DNA of 31,334 nucleotides, taken from Gallionellaceae bacterium. GTDB taxonomy: Bacteria; Pseudomonadota; Gammaproteobacteria; Burkholderiales; Gallionellaceae. Made by a program: the position numbers and the translations under genes. The notes beneath the pieces are model-generated. The model saw nothing but the letters and a program-made list of their open reading frames with translations. It was not told where the DNA came from and searched no databases. Shown piece after piece: positions 15,861-23,928 of this stretch (position 1 is the first letter of the stretch; every line of letters starts with the position of its first letter). The stretch covers positions 1 to 31,334 of the forward strand of contig DMCN01000017.1 in NCBI GenBank assembly GCA_003445795.1. Direction: 5' to 3'.

Positions 15861-18800
15861 TTAGTCATCCGTACCATCCTTTGGCCGCACATGGCTGGGG
15901 AAGAATCGGCGGATGACCACATAGAACACCGGCACCAGGAACACCGCCAGCACCGTTGCGGCGATCATGCCGCCCATCACGCCGGTACCGATGGCATGGC
16001 GACCATTCGCACCCGCGCCGGTAGAGATGGCCAGCGGCAGCACGCCGAGGATGAAAGCGATGGACGTCATCAGGATGGGGCGGAAACGCAACCGGCAAGC
16101 TTCCACCGTGGCCTCGACCAAGTCGTGTCCCTTGTGCTGCAGGTCGCGCGCGAACTGGATGATCAGGATCGCGTTCTTCGCCGCCAGACCGATGATGACG
16201 ATTAGCCCCACTTTGAAATACACATCGTTGGGCAGTCCGCGCAGGTGAACAGCAGCCAGCGCTCCCAGGATGCCGATGGGCACCACCATGACCACGGCGA
16301 CCGGCACCGACCAACTCTCGTACAACGCGGCCAGCACCAGGAACACCGCGACCACCGACAGGCCGAACAGGAACTTCGCCTGCGCGCCGGAAAGCCGTTC
16401 CTCGCTCGACGAGCCGGACCATTCGAAACCGAAGCCGGGCGGCAACTGCGCCGCCACTTCTTCCATCGCCGCCAGCGCGTCGCCGCTGCTGCGGCCCGGC
16501 GCCGGACTGCCCGAGATCTTCATTGAGGGGATGCCGTTGTAACGGTCCAGCTTGGGCAGGCTGGCTGTCCAGCGTGCGGAAGCGATCTCGGACAGCGGCA
16601 CCATGCCGCCCTGCGCGTTGCGCACCGGGATCTGCAATATCCGCTGCGGCGTGGTGCGGGTGGACGGCTCGGCCTGCATCTGCACACGCAGGATGCGGCC
16701 CTCGCGCACGAAGTCGTTGATGTAGGCAACGCCCAACGTCGACTGCAGCGTCTCGTTGAGGTCGGCCATCTCGATGCCGAGTGCGCGCGCTTTCAGGCGG
16801 TCGATGTCGAGTTGCAATTGCGGCGCCGGCTCCTGGCCCTCGGGTCGCACGCCGACCAGCATCGGATGCTTGCCTGCCATCCCCAGCATCATGTTGCGCG
16901 CGTCCATCAGTTTGTCGCGGCCCTGTCCGGTCCGGTCCTGCAGGCGGAAATCGAAACCGCCGACCGCTGCCAGCTCGGGGATGGGCGGCACGTTGATGGC
17001 GAAGATGAACGCCTGCTTGATGCGGAACAGTGCCATGTTGGCCTTCCTCACCAGCGCGGAAGCCGAGCTGTCCTTGCCGGGGCGTTCATCCCAGTCTTTC
17101 AGACGCACGAAAACCAGCGCCGAATTCTGCCCGCGGCCGAAGAAGGAGAAACCGAGCACGCCGATCACATGATCCACTTCCGGCTGCTTGAGGTAGAACT
17201 GCTCCACCTGCGAGATCACTTCCTGCGAGCGCTCGCGCGTGGCACCCGGCGGCAGCTGGATGACGTTGATGAAATAACCCTGGTCCTCTTCCGGCAGGAA
17301 GCTGTTGGGCAGCGTCAGGAACAGCCAGCCGGTCCCGGCCAGCAGCGCGGCATACACCACCAGCGCGCGGCCGCTACGGTTCAGCACACCGATCACGCCC
17401 GAGCGGTATCGCTGCGTGGTGCGGTTGAAGATGCGGTTGAACCAGCCGAGCAGACCCGATTTCGGCACCATCTCGTGACCGGCATCATTGCGCAGCAGTG
17501 CCGCGCACAAGGCGGGTGTCAGCGTCAGTGCCATCAGCACAGAGAATAAAATCGTCAGGATCAGCGTCACCGAGAACTGGCGATAGATCGCGCCGACCGC
17601 GCCGCCGAAGAACATCATCGGCACGAACACCGAGCACAGCACCAGCGTGATCGCGATGATGGCGCCGAAGATCTGGTCCATCGCCTTGCGCGTCGCCTCG
17701 CGCGGCGCAAGGCCCTCATCGGTCATGATGCGCTCGACGTTCTCCACCACCACGATCGCATCGTCCACCACGATACCTACCGCCAGCACCATGGCGAATA
17801 GTGTCAGCGTGTTGATCGAATAGCCGACCAGGTACAGGCCCACCAGCGCGCCGATCAGCGCGACCGGCACCACGATGGCGGGAATGAAAGTAGCGCGCAG
17901 GTTGCCGAGGAACAGCCAGATGACGAGGAACACCAGCACCACGGCTTCCGCCAATGTCTTCACCACCTCGCTGATCGAGATCTCGACGAACTTCGAGGTG
18001 TCATAGGGCACCAGCCAATCGATGCCCTTGGGGAAGAACTTGGACAGTTCTTCCATCTTGGTTTTCACCGCTTTGGCAGTATCCAGCGCGTTGGCCGAAG
18101 GCGACAGACGGATGGCGATGGCGGAGGCCGGCTGGCCGTCGATGCGCGCGGCGATGGAATAATCCTGCGCGCCCAGTTCCACGCGTGCCACATCCTTCAC
18201 GCGCACGGTGGAGCCATCGGCGTTGGCGCGCACGATCACGTTGCCGAATTCCTGCGCGGTGGACAATCGACTCTTGGTGACGATCACCGCATTCAATTGC
18301 TGGCCGGGCGCGGCGGGCAACTGGCCGAGCTCGCCGGTGGCGAGCTGCGTGTTCTGCGCGCGCACCGCACGGCTCACATCGCCGGGCGTCAGGTTATAGG
18401 CGTGCAGCTTCTCCGGCTTCAGCCACAGACGCATCGAATATTCGGTGCCGAACATCATCGCCTCGCCCACGCCGGGCACGCGGCGGATGCTTTCCAGCAC
18501 GTTGGCGGCGGCATAGCTGCCCAGCGCCACGTTGTCGCGGCTCTTGTCCGGCGAGATCAGCGCGATGATCATCAGGAAGTTGCGCGCCGATTTCGCCACC
18601 GACACGCCGACACGGCGCACGTCTTCCGGCAGGCGCGCTTCCGCGCGCTTCACGCGGTTCTGCGTTTCGACAGAAGCCACGTCGAGATTGGTGCCCGCCT
18701 CGAAGGTCAGCGTGATGGTGCCGACGCCCTGCTCGGAAGCCGACTCCATGTAGAGCAGATGCTCGATACCGTTGAGTTCCTGCTCCACCAGCGCGACGGC

Positions 18801-18983
18801 GGTCTCTTCCACCACTTGCGCCGAAGCGCCGGGGTAGGCGAGGGTGATGGCCAGCGCGGGCGGCGCCACTGCCGGATAGGAAGCGACCGGCAGGTTGCGC
18901 AGCGCCAGCACGCCGGAGAGCAGGATGATGATGGCGATGACCCATGCGAAGATGGGGCGGTCGATGAAGAATTTTGCTAACAC
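15861..18983 (-). CDS. AcrB-like RND multidrug efflux permease (HAE-1)
   Basis: This is a proton-driven inner-membrane pump of 1040 residues, close to AcrB in length and layout. It begins MLAKFFIDRPIFAWVIAI with a GTG start at 18983, preceded by a GA-rich ribosome binding site. The proton relay is intact: the aspartate pair in GIVVDDAIVVVENVE falls at 407-408, as in E. coli AcrB. The lysine in GLAAKNAILIIQF and the arginine in RPILMTS are present. Substrate-pocket regions are conserved in style, for example GGFDFRLQDRTGQG and LPPGFGFEWSGSSSEE. The adaptor gene ends 9 bases upstream. No outer-membrane factor follows; an HDOD gene does. Multidrug or solvent export is the expected role. Confidence 0.95.
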   Translation of the reverse strand: MLAKFFIDRPIFAWVIAIIILLSGVLALRNLPVASYPAVAPPALAITLAYPGASAQVVEETAVALVEQELNGIEHLLYMESASEQGVGTITLTFEAGTNLDVASVETQNRVKRAEARLPEDVRRVGVSVAKSARNFLMIIALISPDKSRDNVALGSYAAANVLESIRRVPGVGEAMMFGTEYSMRLWLKPEKLHAYNLTPGDVSRAVRAQNTQLATGELGQLPAAPGQQLNAVIVTKSRLSTAQEFGNVIVRANADGSTVRVKDVARVELGAQDYSIAARIDGQPASAIAIRLSPSANALDTAKAVKTKMEELSKFFPKGIDWLVPYDTSKFVEISISEVVKTLAEAVVLVFLVIWLFLGNLRATFIPAIVVPVALIGALVGLYLVGYSINTLTLFAMVLAVGIVVDDAIVVVENVERIMTDEGLAPREATRKAMDQIFGAIIAITLVLCSVFVPMMFFGGAVGAIYRQFSVTLILTILFSVLMALTLTPALCAALLRNDAGHEMVPKSGLLGWFNRIFNRTTQRYRSGVIGVLNRSGRALVVYAALLAGTGWLFLTLPNSFLPEEDQGYFINVIQLPPGATRERSQEVISQVEQFYLKQPEVDHVIGVLGFSFFGRGQNSALVFVRLKDWDERPGKDSSASALVRKANMALFRIKQAFIFAINVPPIPELAAVGGFDFRLQDRTGQGRDKLMDARNMMLGMAGKHPMLVGVRPEGQEPAPQLQLDIDRLKARALGIEMADLNETLQSTLGVAYINDFVREGRILRVQMQAEPSTRTTPQRILQIPVRNAQGGMVPLSEIASARWTASLPKLDRYNGIPSMKISGSPAPGRSSGDALAAMEEVAAQLPPGFGFEWSGSSSEERLSGAQAKFLFGLSVVAVFLVLAALYESWSVPVAVVMVVPIGILGALAAVHLRGLPNDVYFKVGLIVIIGLAAKNAILIIQFARDLQHKGHDLVEATVEACRLRFRPILMTSIAFILGVLPLAISTGAGANGRHAIGTGVMGGMIAATVLAVFLVPVFYVVIRRFFPSHVRPKDGTDD

Positions 18984-18992
18984 GATGTCTCT

Positions 18993-20147
18993 CTATTTCT
19001 GTGCGGTGGCGGCGGGGGCGCTTGCGGCTGCTGCGTTGTCGGTCTGACCCAGCGGAACCGGCTTCACCGGTGTGCCGGGGCGCGCTTTCTGCACGCCGTT
19101 GACGATCACCTGGTCGCCGACCTGCAAACCCTCGGTGATGATGAAATCGCCGCCGACCATCTGGCCGGTCTTCACCGGGCGCACGGCGGATTTGCTTTCT
19201 TTATCCACCACCAGCACGAACTGGCCCTGCGCGCCGATCTGTACCGCGCGCTGCGGGATGCGGATGCTATCGTCGGCGACGCTCTCGGGGAATCGCACGC
19301 GCGCGAACATGCCGGGCAACAATTCATGATCGCGGTTGGCGAACTCGGCGCGCAGCGAGATGCTGCCGGTGCCGGGATCGACCGCGAGATTGGAGAACAA
19401 CAGTTTGCCCGGATGCGGATAGATGCTGCCGTCCTCCAGCACCAGCTCGACCTGTGCTGCATCGGCTTGGCGCAGCTTGCCGGCGTTGAACGCCTTCTGC
19501 AGCTGCTGCAGGTCGGCGCCGGGGCGGGTGAAGTTGACATAGATGGGATCAACCTGCTCGATGGTGGCGAGCAATGTGGCGTCGCCGCGTCCGACCAGCG
19601 CGCCCTCGGTCACCAGCGAGCGCCCGATGCGGCCGGAGATGGATGCCGGCACATTGGTGTTGCCCATGTCTTCGCGCGCTTTGGAATAGGCGGCTTCGGC
19701 CTGTTTGTATTTCGCGGTGGTCTGTTCAAGGCTCAGCGGACTGATGAACTTGGCTTCCAGCAGCTTCTTGGCGCTTTCCAGGTTCTGCCGCGCCGCTTCG
19801 AGATCGGCCTTGGCAGCTTCGAGGTTGGCGCGGTAATTGGCGGAATATATCTGGTACAGCGATTGGCCGGCTTTGACATCGCTGCCCTCGGCGAACAGGC
19901 GCTTCTCGACGATACCCTCGACGCGCGCGCGCACCTGCGCCGTGCGGAACGCTTCCATGCGTCCGGGCAGGTCCTGGGTCAGCACCACCGACCCGGAAGT
20001 CACCGAGATCACATCCACTTCCGGCGGGGGCGGCGCACTTGCACCGGCGGGGGCCTGCTGTCCGCCGCCCTTTGGGCCACAGGCGGTAAGGACGAGCAGA
20101 GCGGCAAAAAGGGTCGTCGCAGTCAGGATGTGGGTGGTCGATTTCAT
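18993..20147 (-). CDS. AcrA-like RND adaptor lipoprotein
   Basis: This is the periplasmic adaptor paired with the AcrB-like permease, 384 residues. The start at 20147 has GGGAG upstream and gives a lipoprotein signal peptide with lipobox LTAC followed by GPKGGG. A Pro-rich linker leads to the AcrA signature around VLTQDLPGRMEAFRTAQVRARVEGIVEKR. The rest follows family order: lipoyl half (FAEGSDVKAGQSLYQI), helical hairpin (about 100-165), second lipoyl half (ISGRIGRSLVTEGALVG), beta-barrel (YVNFTRPGADLQQLQ) and membrane-proximal domain. The C-terminus ends in an Ala-rich tail. The gene lies 84 bases after a small unrecognised gene on the same strand and 9 bases before the permease gene. Confidence 0.94.
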   Translation of the reverse strand: MKSTTHILTATTLFAALLVLTACGPKGGGQQAPAGASAPPPPEVDVISVTSGSVVLTQDLPGRMEAFRTAQVRARVEGIVEKRLFAEGSDVKAGQSLYQIYSANYRANLEAAKADLEAARQNLESAKKLLEAKFISPLSLEQTTAKYKQAEAAYSKAREDMGNTNVPASISGRIGRSLVTEGALVGRGDATLLATIEQVDPIYVNFTRPGADLQQLQKAFNAGKLRQADAAQVELVLEDGSIYPHPGKLLFSNLAVDPGTGSISLRAEFANRDHELLPGMFARVRFPESVADDSIRIPQRAVQIGAQGQFVLVVDKESKSAVRPVKTGQMVGGDFIITEGLQVGDQVIVNGVQKARPGTPVKPVPLGQTDNAAAASAPAATAQK

Positions 20148-20231
20148 GGAACTTCTCCCGCTGAATTTGGAAAACCGACAGGATAACATTTACAGACGGA
20201 CTCTTCCGCTACCTGCCCGACCGGGAAACGG

Positions 20232-20627
20232 TCACCATTCCTGCGGCAAGCGGTATCGCTGCGGCAACAGATCGATGATCTGGCGCTGCACCTGGATATT
20301 GTGTTCTTCATACAAAGCCTTGCCGCATAAAGGCATGGATTCATCTGTCGATTCGACCACCTTCTCGCCCTGCCACACCCAGTCTACCGGCAGACACACA
20401 TCGGTGATGTGCTTGCCGGGATATTCGGACTGCACCACCCCGACCGCCATGATGTGCAAGTCGGATGGCGACGTGCAGTGCTTGATGAAGACGATGTCTT
20501 CCTTGCGCATGGGCGATACGACGTAGCGCAGATCCGTCTTGCCGTCCGCCAAGTGCGGCAGACATACCGTGTGCCTGGCTATGAAGCCCTGCGCATCGCG
20601 TTCTTCGATCCCAAAGAATGTGGCCAT
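20232..20627 (-). CDS. Unrecognised 131-residue protein upstream of the AcrAB-like operon
   Basis: I do not recognise this protein. The start at 20627 is supported by GAGGA in AGAGGACATC upstream. It has no signal peptide or membrane segment and seems cytoplasmic. The pattern EDIVFIKHCTSPSDLHIMAVGVV followed by VCLPVDWVWQGEKVV, with alternating beta-strand character and aromatic residues, recalls small PUA/EVE-like beta-barrels that bind modified bases or small ligands. That is a fold impression, not a match. It begins with FFGIEERDAQGF. It lies 84 bases upstream of the AcrA-like gene on the same strand and may be co-transcribed with it; its own promoter should be in the 294-base divergent gap shared with the CZB gene. 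Confidence 0.7.
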   Translation of the reverse strand: MATFFGIEERDAQGFIARHTVCLPHLADGKTDLRYVVSPMRKEDIVFIKHCTSPSDLHIMAVGVVQSEYPGKHITDVCLPVDWVWQGEKVVESTDESMPLCGKALYEEHNIQVQRQIIDLLPQRYRLPQEW

Positions 20628-20831
20628 GATGTCCTCTCTTTCCTTGACGTTTACCGGTAGGTTATCGGCTGACCCGGTTGGAAGTTTGTCGGCTCGGACG
20701 GGAGAATGTGAGCAACCACTCGGCTGTCGTGCAAGGCTGTGCCGGATACCGAAATAGGCGGGTTAATTTGAAGCAACCCGGAGAGGTCATCCTAAGAAAC
20801 TGGATTGTTATTGTCAACTATTATGGGGGCG

Positions 20832-20870
20832 GTGATGGATACCGCAGACTGTCGCGGCATCCGCCATCAC
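20832..20870 (+). other. Imperfect hairpin upstream of the CZB gene
   Basis: GTGATGG (20832-20838) pairs with CCATCAC (20864-20870), and inside it CCGC (20842-20845) pairs with GCGG (20854-20857) around an 8-base loop. There is no T-run, so it is not a terminator. It sits about 50 bases before the CZB start codon and could be an operator or a leader structure. Apart from this and a TACCGGTA palindrome at 20651-20658, I see nothing clear in the 294-base divergent gap. Confidence 0.3.
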
Positions 20871-20921
20871 GAAACCTTAATACAAATTCATTACATTTCC
20901 CCCTCTGCAATGGAGGTGATG

Positions 20922-21383
20922 ATGGGTTTGTTCGATTGGTTTCTGGCACATTCGCGCGGTGATGAGAAAAGTGCGGCGGCATTCCAACTCGGCGGCATCA
21001 ATGAAACAGCGGAAGTGAAAGGTCTGGATTTCGTTGCCGCGATCGAGACGCACCGGAAGTGGAAAGAGCGCCTGGTCGCCTATGTGCAAGCGACATCAAC
21101 CGAGATACTCGACCACGCGGTGATCTGCCAGGATAACCAGTGCGCGCTGGGGAAATGGATATACGGCAATGGCGCGACGTTCTGCAGTCATCTGCCTCTG
21201 TTCCACCAGCTCAAATCCAAACACTCGCAATTCCACATCGGTGCCGCGGAAGTGGTGCAGAAAGTCCAGCAGGGTCGGCTCGAAGAGGCCACGGGTCTGC
21301 TGCTGGAGGGAGACTTCGCCAAGTCGTCGCGTGATGTCCAGACCATGCTTTCCAAACTGTATATGGAGATGAAAGCAGAGTGA
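20922..21383 (+). CDS. Stand-alone CZB (chemoreceptor zinc-binding) domain protein
   Basis: This is a cytoplasmic zinc-binding sensor domain, 153 residues. The start at 20922 (MGLFDWFLAHSRG) is set by GGAGGT at 20912-20917; ATGs at 20910 and 20919 are too close to or overlap that site. The CZB fold begins near residue 36 (LDFVAAIETHRKWKERL). It carries the 3His/1Cys set expected for Zn2+: His44, Cys74 in CALGKWIYG, and His101 and His105 in HSQFH. In other proteins this domain is fused to chemoreceptors or to GGDEF domains (for example DgcZ), where zinc binding controls output. Here it has no fused output domain and faces a diguanylate cyclase gene tail-to-tail 38 bases away. A partner role in trans is plausible but inferred. 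Confidence 0.88.
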   Translation: MGLFDWFLAHSRGDEKSAAAFQLGGINETAEVKGLDFVAAIETHRKWKERLVAYVQATSTEILDHAVICQDNQCALGKWIYGNGATFCSHLPLFHQLKSKHSQFHIGAAEVVQKVQQGRLEEATGLLLEGDFAKSSRDVQTMLSKLYMEMKAE

Positions 21384-21389
21384 TGGCGG

Positions 21390-21408
21390 CAGACAAGATT
21401 GCGGTCTG
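21390..21408. terminator. Weak hairpin between convergent CZB and cyclase genes
   Basis: CAGAC (21390-21394) and GTCTG (21404-21408) form a 5-bp stem with a 9-base loop, followed by TCGTCTTTG on the plus strand. The short stem and poor T-run make termination uncertain. Confidence 0.25.
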
Positions 21409-21421
21409 TCGTCTTTGATCA

Positions 21422-23440
21422 TCAGCTCCCAAAGAATTGCACCCGGTTGCGTCCCGCGTTCTTGGCGGCATACAGGGCTGCATCCGCCCGTTTGAGCATG
21501 GCGTCGACGTTCTCGTCGCTGGCGATCATGCTGGTCACCCCGATTGAGACGAAGAAGTTAAAGTGTTTTTCCGGTGCCAGCGGTATGTCGGTGTTTTCCG
21601 CCGCCAGACGCAAGCGTTCGGCTACTTCCATTGCCCGTTCCGCTTCTGCTTCCGGCAGCAGGATGGCGAACTCTTCACCGCCCAATCGGCCGACGATGTC
21701 GTTCTCGCGCAAGGTATTCCGGCAAATCTCGCCCAACTTCTGCAACACTGTATCCCCGACGGGGTGGCCATAGCTGTCGTTGATCTTCTTGAAATGGTCG
21801 ATGTCCAGCATCAGGGCGGCCAACGGCGTACCGTAGCGCTTGGCGCGTGAGACTTCCTGTTCCGCGAGTTCGTAGAAATGGCGACGGTTGCCGAGCCCGG
21901 TCAGGACGTCTGTGTGTGCGCGGTATTCCAGCTCGCGTTCGAGCTGCTTGCGCGCCGAGATGTCGTGGAAGGCGATGACGATGTCACCGATATCCTCGCC
22001 TCGATGGACGGTCGAGATGCTGATCGATACCGGTAGCACGGTTCCGTCTTTGCGCCTGAACGTCTCTTCCACTCCGCGATAGGTCTGGCCGCTGCGGGTG
22101 TTGTTCAAAACCGGGCAATCCGAGCGTGAAGCGGGCGAACCGTCCGCATGAACATGCAGCAGATCGTGCATGTCCGCTTCCAGCAGCTCACCGGGTTCAT
22201 AGCCGAGCAGTAGGCCGGCCGCGGGATTGGCGAACAAAATCCTGCCGTCTTGCCCGGCCACCATCAATCCGTCGCTCATGGTGGTGGTGATCTCGCGCAA
22301 CCGTGTCTCGTTCTCTTTCAGGTTGCCGGTAGATTGCCGGTGGCGGAGGTCGAGGTAGGCGACCAAGTATGCGGCCAGAGCGAGCAACAGATAGGCGGCA
22401 AAGATCAGCACTCGGTTGCCGGTCTGCCAGAACCAGCTTTGCTCGCGCAGGGCTGACGCGGGAACGAGCGTGACGATCTTCCACTGGTATTCCGTCGCAT
22501 CCAGATAGAGTTGGCTGGGCGCGCGCGGCAATGCCGAGCCGGAGGAGGAGTGCTGGCCCGCCTGTAGCGGATAGACCGTGTCGTACATGAACAAGCCGTT
22601 GGGGGATCGCAGGGCGCCGCTGTCGTTCTTTGCGATGGTTTGCCACTCCGCAGGATAGTCGCGCGCAAAGATACGTTCCGGCTGTTTCAGCATGAACCCC
22701 CATTCGTCTTCCGGCTTTGCCCCGCTCAGCCAGAAACCGTCGCGGTTGAGCACCATGGCAACGCGTGAATCGCCGCCCTGCATCACATCACGGAAATTTT
22801 GTAACAACTGGCCGCCGAAGTAATTGAGCAGCACCACGCCCTGCTTGCGCCCTGCACTGTCGAACACCGGCATGCCGAAGCGGATCATCGGCTTGTACGG
22901 GATCTCCAACTGGTCATGTTCGATGTTCAGGTCCAGCGGCGAGACGAATATCTCCTCTGGCCCGAGCTTGAGTGTGTCACGGAAGAAATAGCGTCCGGCC
23001 TTGTTTTGCAACTGGTCGGCCGGGACGACATAGGCTTTTCCATCGCTGTAGTTGACGCGGATGACTTCCTGACCGCGCGTGTCCAGATAGCGAATCTGGT
23101 CGTAGCGGCCGCTCACGCCCGAGAGCAGCAGGAAGAATCGCGCCAGTTCGTTGCGTTGTACCAATGCGCCACTGTCGAGGAATCTTTGCATCGCCGGAAG
23201 CCGCGCGATGACGTGCAGATCGAGCGCGACTGCAGACAGATCCTGAACCACGCGGTTGCGCGCAATCTCGATGCGTGCAGATTCGCGTACCTGAGTCTTC
23301 TCCAGACGATCACTCTCGTCGAGATGCACGCCGACAGCGATAACCAGCGTGAGAATTATTGCGGCGAACGTGAAGGTCGCCGCAAAATGCCGCAACAAGG
23401 CGCGCAGCGGCACCAGCGCAACGGTTTGTGGTAACGGCAT
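21422..23440 (-). CDS. Membrane diguanylate cyclase: periplasmic sensor-PAS-GGDEF
   Basis: This is an inner-membrane c-di-GMP synthase of 672 residues. The start at 23440 has an excellent AGGAGG ribosome binding site. TM1 (about 18-40) and TM2 (about 340-363) bracket a periplasmic region of about 300 residues with double-Cache character (RYDQIRYLDTRGQEVIRVNY, YFFRDTLKLGPEEIFVSPLD, KPMIRFGMPVFD, GVVLLNYFGGQLL). A PAS domain follows (about 375-500, EITTTMSDGLMVAGQDGRIL to VIAFHDISARKQ). The GGDEF domain has DVLTGLGNRRHFY, an active GGEEF at about 587-591 and an RxxD inhibitory site (REND) five residues before it. There is no EAL domain. It should sense an extracytoplasmic small ligand and a second cytoplasmic cue and raise c-di-GMP. 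The convergent CZB gene next door may provide zinc input. Confidence 0.93.
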   Translation of the reverse strand: MPLPQTVALVPLRALLRHFAATFTFAAIILTLVIAVGVHLDESDRLEKTQVRESARIEIARNRVVQDLSAVALDLHVIARLPAMQRFLDSGALVQRNELARFFLLLSGVSGRYDQIRYLDTRGQEVIRVNYSDGKAYVVPADQLQNKAGRYFFRDTLKLGPEEIFVSPLDLNIEHDQLEIPYKPMIRFGMPVFDSAGRKQGVVLLNYFGGQLLQNFRDVMQGGDSRVAMVLNRDGFWLSGAKPEDEWGFMLKQPERIFARDYPAEWQTIAKNDSGALRSPNGLFMYDTVYPLQAGQHSSSGSALPRAPSQLYLDATEYQWKIVTLVPASALREQSWFWQTGNRVLIFAAYLLLALAAYLVAYLDLRHRQSTGNLKENETRLREITTTMSDGLMVAGQDGRILFANPAAGLLLGYEPGELLEADMHDLLHVHADGSPASRSDCPVLNNTRSGQTYRGVEETFRRKDGTVLPVSISISTVHRGEDIGDIVIAFHDISARKQLERELEYRAHTDVLTGLGNRRHFYELAEQEVSRAKRYGTPLAALMLDIDHFKKINDSYGHPVGDTVLQKLGEICRNTLRENDIVGRLGGEEFAILLPEAEAERAMEVAERLRLAAENTDIPLAPEKHFNFFVSIGVTSMIASDENVDAMLKRADAALYAAKNAGRNRVQFFGS

Positions 23441-23571
23441 ACTTCCTCCTGTGCGGTCCCCACGAGCTTTGATTCCGGGGCGCCGCTCCGAGTCTTTGAG
23501 ACACGGTCATAGTCTTATGTAGCCACTATAAGACCATGGCATCGATATTTCAAATGAAAGGAGCTGCTTGG

Positions 23572-23895
23572 TTAGCCAGCCAACCAACCCAGCAGCGCTC
23601 CCGCCGTGAACAGCAGGCTGCCGAGCACTGCCGCCAGCATGGTGATGCGCGTGTCGCGGCCCGCCGAATCGATGAAGCGATAAGGAAAAGAAAACAGGTC
23701 CCCATAGAAACGCAGCGGATCGACACTGCCCGAGAACATGATCAGCGCCAGCCCCGAACCCTTCATCGCGGCATAGGGTTGATCGGTAGTAAAGGCATGT
23801 GCAGCCCAGATCAGACAGGCCAGCCCGGCGCAAAGGAACAGCGCGGCGAGCAGGAACTCGGAGATCGAATATTCGGGCGGTTCTTCGAGGCTCAT
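23572..23895 (-). CDS. Small membrane protein, unknown function
   Basis: This encodes 107 residues. I do not recognise the family. It has a short acidic N-terminus (MSLEEPPEYSISE), a hydrophobic segment at about 13-34 (FLLAALFLCAGLACLIWAAHAF), a less hydrophobic middle stretch (SGLALIMFSGSVDPLRFYGD) and a second clear membrane segment at the C-terminus (TMLAAVLGSLLFTAGALLGW). It lies 33 bases downstream of rlhA on the same strand, so it is probably the last gene of that unit. A TGGAAG element precedes the start. The 131 bases between its stop and the cyclase start hold no obvious terminator. Confidence 0.75.
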   Translation of the reverse strand: MSLEEPPEYSISEFLLAALFLCAGLACLIWAAHAFTTDQPYAAMKGSGLALIMFSGSVDPLRFYGDLFSFPYRFIDSAGRDTRITMLAAVLGSLLFTAGALLGWLAG

Positions 23896-23928
23896 CAGGC
23901 TTCCAGTTGATCTTTACGTCAGTGCTCG

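Noticed and set aside
20219..20233. GACCG-GGAAA-CGGTC hairpin at the end of the unknown 131-residue gene
   Set aside because: Only 5 bp, overlaps the stop codon and has no T-run; too weak to call a terminator before the AcrA-like gene.
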